Below, one piece after another: positions 58,982 to 64,000 of a stretch of 64,000 nt of DNA. The position numbers and the translations under genes were made by a program. The notes beneath the pieces were generated by a model, which saw only the letters and a list, made by a program, of their open reading frames with translations, was not told the origin of the DNA and did no database searches. The stretch spans positions 47,243,083-47,307,082 of the forward strand of contig CM070874.1 in assembly GCA_036365515.1 (NCBI GenBank). The letters run 5' to 3'. This DNA is from Torymus aiolomorphi. Lineage: Eukaryota; Arthropoda; Insecta; Hymenoptera; Torymidae. Position 1 is the first letter of the stretch, and every line of letters begins with the position of its first letter.

Positions 58982-59585
58982 TACACGGAAAAAAATACCT
59001 TATGAAAAATTACTAGAATCTCAGGTAAAGATGGGATATACATTCTTGAGCAATTTAGTATACTTCTACTAATTATTAGCATAGTTCTATTAAAAATTAA
59101 TAGAAAAAGTTTTAAAATTTATTATAGTTACGATTAATTTTTAGTAGATAATATGATAAAAATTTTAAATCTAAATTTTAACAGAATAGAAAATAATTTT
59201 TACTATATTATCTACAAAAAATTAATAGAATTAGTTTAATTTTTAGTCTAAGTTATACTAAAAATTTAATAGACAGTATAATAATTTTGTTGGCGCGAGG
59301 GCTGTCGGTAAAACAGGGTGTACCATATGTAGACAAGTCGAAACCTTATTTATAAGTGCGGCAGTGACCGAGTGGGTAAGAGCGCAGCTTTGTAGTCGGA
59401 GGGTTGAGGGTTCGAATCTCCTTCTCCGGAGTTTTTTTTTTCTCATGAATTTCAACCTCGCGTCAAAATTACTATAATATATTATAAAACTTGATAGAAT
59501 GCAAGTATGTCCCACTTTTAATTAACACTCTAGTAATTTTTAGTGGATATTCCACTAATTTTTCATAAGGTATTCTTTCCGTGTA
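58982..59585. mobile_element. Foldback element with internal tRNA-like sequence
   Basis: Ends TACACGGAAAAAAATACCTT and its near complement (AAGGTATTCTTTCCGTGTA). Inverted blocks include TATGAAAAATTA, and the interior is full of ACTA/TAGT-rich words. About 604 bp with no ORF. A tRNA-like block sits at 59359-59432. Confidence 0.7.
59359..59440 (+). repeat. tRNA-like Pol III promoter relic
   Basis: GACCGAGTGGGTAAGAGC resembles a D-arm/A box, and GGGTTCGAATCTCC is a B box, followed by a run of nine T. The acceptor and T stems pair poorly, so I do not call a functional tRNA. Confidence 0.5.
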
Positions 59586-60125
59586 AAACTTTCGAACTAC
59601 TGCGGTTTGCGGAGTCGCAGTACATATGAAAATAAAGCAGTTAATATTGGATATTATTGATCACCTCATAAGGCAAAACACCTGATTGCACACAAAATAA
59701 TTTTTTCTCTTTCTAGCGGAAAAAATGGACGATCTATAACATTCATGGTTTGACAGGTATTTATACCCCCTATCACAAAAAAAAATTCATAAAAAGAATG
59801 GGCTTTCAAAAAAATGCATTTTTCTAAAAAGTGCAATTTTCAGCAAAAACTGCATATTACGTGGATTTTTAAATTTTTATCAAAATATCATGCATGGGGT
59901 GAAAGAGGACCTTAAACTATGTAAAATAGTGTATAGTTTAGTTAAAAGCTTGAAATGGCAGCAGTTTAAAAATAACCTTTAGAAATTAGATTCCACTTAG
60001 GATTCCGTAAGAAATTTTGGCTACTGCAAACTGGATGTAATTTTAGTGCAATAGCAAAAAAAAACGTATCAAATCATTTTTAGAAGAGAATAACATTCTT
60101 AAATTATAAAATGATTGGTGATATG
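59586..60125. other. Intergenic, nothing recognised
   Basis: AT-rich sequence with no supported gene or repeat boundary. Confidence 0.4.
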
Positions 60126-60585
60126 TATTTTCGAATGAGAAAGTTGTGTTACGAATTTTCGAATTTTGTTATTCGATTAGAACTATAAATGTTGTAGCAC
60201 TTTTCGTGAGCGAATAGAGTCGTGCGTGCGTCGTACTTACGTGTACTATGGCGCGTGGCCTTCAACCTTTAGAGGACCGGGATTTGAGCTGCTCTATCTC
60301 CCATAGAAAACCCATGAAAAAGGTATCTCATATCATGGATTCATCATGGGTAAAATGTCGAACATAGGTTCAGCCAGTATACTGGCTTTCCGGTCCTCTA
60401 AAGGTTAACAGCATTTATCGTAACTCTCACGAAAAATTCTATACAAGCTTTTAACAGTAATACATCTAGAGAGCTAGAATTTTCTAAATTTCTTTAGACG
60501 TTTAAGTCTAAGAATATTGTAGTTCTAATCGAATAACGAAATTCGAAAATTCGTAACACATCTTTCTCATTTGAAAATACAAATC
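60126..60585. mobile_element. Foldback repeat containing a small nested element
   Basis: Arms GTTACGAATTTTCGAATTTTG...TCGATTAGAACTA and complement (about 60150-60185 and 60522-60560). A palindrome-ended block of about 130 bp lies inside (60271-60402), starting CCTTTAGAGGACCGG and ending with the complement. It is flanked by TCAA and TTAA, a possible TTAA target. Confidence 0.58.
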
Positions 60586-61038
60586 AAACTGAGAAAGGAA
60601 AATACTCCCTACACATGCGGCGTATTAACTATTAATGAATGAGTATTTCAATACACTCAAATCATTATTACGTAACAGTTAACACATCATTCTTTACATC
60701 CGGCCACTTAGAAGAAACAATCATTTCTTAATAGTTAAGAAATAAAACTGTAACAGTTAATAAAGCTTATATATCTGGAATTTTCATAAATTAACGATAA
60801 AATCCCATTATAAACTTAATTTTGATTTGAGATGGATTGTAAAAGGCCGAATCCATCTAAAATCAGGTGGTCCGCGTATGCCTACGTCACCGATTATTTT
60901 GAAATTAAAATACTTATGTTCTTCTCCAAAAATTATACACGCATTTTTTTATTTTTTGTTGCATCAAAATTTTATGCGTTCAGCTATGCTGAAAAATTCC
61001 GAGAAAATTCTTACTTAGAAAAAAAAATTTTCAATGTA

Positions 61039-61374
61039 ATTGTTGAGGTTTGGATAATTAATAGTGTTGAGGTTTGTGGTAAATTAATAGTCCATTGTTT
61101 AATAGAGAGAGATAAATATAGAGACTTTATTTAGGTGGCAAGAAAGCCAGTCGGCACGTCCGACTTACATCGCAGTTGGAATAGCAAGAAGGTAAGAAAC
61201 ATTCCAACTGCGCTACACTGCTCTCGCGTCTCACGCAACTCTCATACAGACATACTGGAGTGGGGAGACACTCATTTGTGTGTTTCGTCCGCCGTCGCTC
61301 GGCAGACGCGCATACCATTGTACCTATCCTCGCGTACAGCGCGCCGCATGTTGAAACATTCACATATTCTAACA
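61039..61374 (-). mobile_element. Ty1/copia 3' LTR
   Basis: On the minus strand it begins TGTTAGAATATGTGAATG directly after the polypurine tract AAGGAGGCG and ends near CCTCAACA (61039). An AATAAA lies at about 61127. The 5' LTR is outside the window; the inner end is firmer than the outer end. Confidence 0.6.
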
Positions 61375-61473
61375 CGCCTCCTTGAATTTTCAACATTATA
61401 ATTAAATGTTCATTCTTTCATTCAGTCATACAGTAATTTTAAAGTATCATAGCGTTAATAGATTTCTTTTATT

Positions 61474-64000
61474 TCAAATCACTCCCAACGCTTTTCTATT
61501 TTTCATAAACTTCGTCTTTTCTAAACTCTTTGTTAATATATCTGCTAGATTAAATTCTGAGTCTATTTTTACAATGTCAATTATTCCATTTTCGTAGTTT
61601 TCATTAACGTAGTGATACTGCACTTCAATGTGCTTTGAGTTTTTTGTAAAGTTACCAAATTTTGCGATTGCAATTGCGCCTGAGTTATCTTCATACATTT
61701 TAATTGGTTTATCAAATTTTACGTTAAATGATTCGCATAATAAATTTTTAATGAACAAGATTTCTGTCACTGCTTCGGACATAGCAGTATATTCTGCAAA
61801 AGTAGAACATTTTGTTACTGTACTTTGTTTATGCGTTTTCCAATAAATTAAGTTTCCATATAATCTAATTACAAAACCTGTTGTAGATTTTCTATCTACA
61901 TTATCTCCTGCATAGTCAGAATCTACCATACAATCTAATACTTCGCTGTCAACATTATCGTAGTACGTTAGCTTTAAATCTTTAGTCTTAAATAAGTATT
62001 TCAAAATTCTCAATGCATATTTAAAGTGTCTTTGGTCATAACAACTTTGGTAACGACTTAAATAATTAACGCTATATGTTATATCTGGCCTTGTGCCTGT
62101 ACTGATATATAATAATTCGCCGATTAAATTTCTGTATTTTATTCTTTCATCTATTTCATTTGCTTGTTCTAATTTTAGATTACTCTCCATTGGAGTATCG
62201 TATAATTTTGCATTTTCAAGGTTGTATTTTATAGCCAAAGATTCGATATATTTCGTTTGACTTAAAGTCATTTTACCTCTGTCTTCACTATATTCAATAT
62301 CGATGCCAATATATTGGTTAATTTTGCCCAAATCTTTCATTATAAATCTTTCCATTAAACTTGCTTTTACTTTGTTTATTTTATTTTTGTCTTTGCAACA
62401 AATCAAGAGATCATCTACAAAAACTAGTATATATATTGAATCTTTGCTTGTATTATTTACATATAGACAGCAATCATAGTTACTTCTTACAAAATTTAAT
62501 TTCTCGACATATTCGCTGAAACAATCATGCCATGCTCTAAGACTTTCTCTGAGACCATACAGAGCCTTTTGCAATTTGCAAACTTTATTGTCTCCAGTTT
62601 CGTAACCTTTTGGTTCATTAATGTATACTTCTGATTTTACATTGCCATTTAAAAATGCCGTTTCAACATCCATTTGTTCTATAAACAAATTATTTTTACA
62701 ACTGTAAGACAATAAAATTTTCAACGTTTGCATTTTACCTACAGGTGAATAAACATTTTCAACATATTCTTTCTGTTGTAATCTTCTTACAACTAATCTC
62801 GCTTTATAAGTATCGTTATTTTTCTTTTTATAAACCCATTTAACGTCAATGACTTTTTTATCTTTTGGCCTTTCAACAATTTGCCATGTGTGATTTTTCT
62901 TTAAACTGTTTATTTCGGAATCCATTGCTATTTGCCATTGTTTATATTCGCTGGAGTTTATCGCCTCCTCGAATGTATTTGGTACATTTGCATCAATATA
63001 ATTTACATAAATAAAATGAGTAACTGGATTTCCGTATCTATTTACTGGACTTTTCTTTCTTTGAGATTTTCGCGGTATTGTTAGTCTATCTCTGTTTTTG
63101 TTGTCTTCGTTATCAGATTCGTTATCGTTTACGTTATTCGCATCGATTAATTCAATTTGCTCTCCTCTACTTTCCCCGAAGGTCGTAGTAGAGTGAGAAG
63201 GATATTCAGAACCGCTGTTGTTCGTTTCATTTAATTCTACGTTAATTTCAGAATCACTATTTTCGCTTTCTAAACAGATTAACTTTATACTTTCTTCTAT
63301 TACATCAACATGCCTTGCAGTAATTACTTTATTATTAACTAAGACTTTATAACCGTTTTCAACGTATCCTACTAATACACCTAGTTGTGCCTTATTATCC
63401 CACTTACTTTTCCTTAGAGCTTCCGGAACTCTTACGAAGACTCTACTTCCGTAAATTTTTAAATTTTTAACATTTGGCTTTATCCCAAAAAATATTTCAT
63501 AAGGAGTTTTATTCTCTGACGTATTTGCAATTGTTCGATTTTTTAAGTAAGCTACCGTTTTCATTATTTCCGGCCAATATCTTCTATGAATTTTTGCTTC
63601 CCTCATTAAGCATCTACCTATATCCATTGCTGATCTATTATATCTCTCCGCTACTCCATTTAATTCGTGGACGTAGGGTGGACATGTCAATAATTCTATT
63701 CCTTTTGATTTTATAAAATCGAGAATTTCGCGATTTAGATATTCTCTACCGTTATCACATTGCACCCTTTTAATTCTCTTATTAAATTTATTTTCTACTA
63801 AATTTACGAATTCAATAAAACAACTTGCAGTTTCTGACTTATTCTTAATGCAAAAGATTCTGGTACATTTGCTATAATCATCAATAAATGTAAGAAAATA
63901 TTTTTCTCCACCATAGCCAGTAGTACTATGTGGACCATTTAAATCAGTGTGTATTAATTCTAGGATTTCTTTCGTTTTTGTTCGATTATTTTCAAACGGT
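61474..64000 (-). CDS. Ty1/copia Pol polyprotein, 5' end beyond window
   Basis: An open frame reaching the right edge, over 840 codons. Integrase core: IHTDLNGP, VQCDNGREY and NGVAERYNR give D, D and E. This is followed by the GKxxxxxL-type chromodomain-less linker, the RT (MDVETAFLNG, KALYGLRES, and FVDDLL as the catalytic box), and RNase H (VDSDYAGD, EDNSGAI, KHIEVQYH, ADILTK). Gag and protease lie to the right of the window. No stop or frameshift was seen, so the copy may be young. An LTR follows downstream at 61374. Confidence 0.9.
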   Translation of the reverse strand, partial: PFENNRTKTKEILELIHTDLNGPHSTTGYGGEKYFLTFIDDYSKCTRIFCIKNKSETASCFIEFVNLVENKFNKRIKRVQCDNGREYLNREILDFIKSKGIELLTCPPYVHELNGVAERYNRSAMDIGRCLMREAKIHRRYWPEIMKTVAYLKNRTIANTSENKTPYEIFFGIKPNVKNLKIYGSRVFVRVPEALRKSKWDNKAQLGVLVGYVENGYKVLVNNKVITARHVDVIEESIKLICLESENSDSEINVELNETNNSGSEYPSHSTTTFGESRGEQIELIDANNVNDNESDNEDNKNRDRLTIPRKSQRKKSPVNRYGNPVTHFIYVNYIDANVPNTFEEAINSSEYKQWQIAMDSEINSLKKNHTWQIVERPKDKKVIDVKWVYKKKNNDTYKARLVVRRLQQKEYVENVYSPVGKMQTLKILLSYSCKNNLFIEQMDVETAFLNGNVKSEVYINEPKGYETGDNKVCKLQKALYGLRESLRAWHDCFSEYVEKLNFVRSNYDCCLYVNNTSKDSIYILVFVDDLLICCKDKNKINKVKASLMERFIMKDLGKINQYIGIDIEYSEDRGKMTLSQTKYIESLAIKYNLENAKLYDTPMESNLKLEQANEIDERIKYRNLIGELLYISTGTRPDITYSVNYLSRYQSCYDQRHFKYALRILKYLFKTKDLKLTYYDNVDSEVLDCMVDSDYAGDNVDRKSTTGFVIRLYGNLIYWKTHKQSTVTKCSTFAEYTAMSEAVTEILFIKNLLCESFNVKFDKPIKMYEDNSGAIAIAKFGNFTKNSKHIEVQYHYVNENYENGIIDIVKIDSEFNLADILTKSLEKTKFMKNRKALGVI

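Noticed and set aside
59359..59432. Functional tRNA gene
   Set aside because: The B box is good, but acceptor and T stems do not pair properly and the sequence lies inside a foldback element.

Overview
The window looks like a repeat-rich insect nuclear genome, most likely a hymenopteran and plausibly a parasitoid wasp. Two host genes support this: a full-length rhinoceros (rno) orthologue (start codon to stop, 23153-35974, + strand) and a spliced, secreted histidine acid phosphatase of the venom-acid-phosphatase type (41441-46305, - strand). Nearly everything else is mobile or foldback DNA. Exon borders were set by hand from GT/AG sites, reading-frame continuity and family resemblance. No search was run.

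Region 1 (1 to about 10.43 kb) looks like the right-hand part of a Polinton/Maverick- or adintovirus-like element. It holds a spliced protein-primed-type DNA polymerase B (PolB, - strand, running off the left edge), a divergent spliced 175-aa gene of unknown function, and a compact block of unusual genes. Three small intronless genes (called P1, P2 and P3 here) and one apparent non-coding RNA each have a TATA box. All four are followed by 16-nt stem-loops matching, exactly or closely, the metazoan replication-dependent histone mRNA 3' end (6-bp stem, TTTC-type loop). P2 has seven such stem-loops in tandem. The non-coding unit (10082 down to 7911, - strand) carries eight related long hairpins with compensatory changes in their stems, resembling a pri-miRNA cluster. 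None of the proteins is a histone. Histone-type 3' ends on an element's accessory genes and on a hairpin cluster are the most unusual thing in the window.

Region 2 (10.4-20 kb) is a transposon graveyard. It contains two copies of a roughly 0.9-kb foldback element (one holding a nested 530-bp element with a 6-bp target-site duplication, TSD), a TTAA-flanked foldback element, a frameshifted Ty3/gypsy integrase relic with an LTR, and a 5'-truncated Penelope-like element. The Penelope-like element has a GIY-YIG endonuclease, a mutated RT box and possible hammerhead ribozymes in its inverted flanks.

Region 3 (20-41.3 kb) is rno: a CpG-rich promoter/5' region, nine coding exons (3,179 codons) with a PHD and an extended PHD finger, a 7.4-kb last exon, and an AT-rich 3' region that converges on the phosphatase gene.

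Region 4 (41.4-61 kb) has the phosphatase gene, with foldback elements in its introns. It then has a Transib-like foldback element ending in CACAGTG with a 5-bp TSD, a minisatellite-armed foldback element around it, an approximately 8-kb foldback element built of higher-order repeats, and several tRNA-like Pol III promoter relics. Region 5 (61.0-64 kb) is an open Ty1/copia pol gene with its 3' LTR on the - strand, cut by the right edge.
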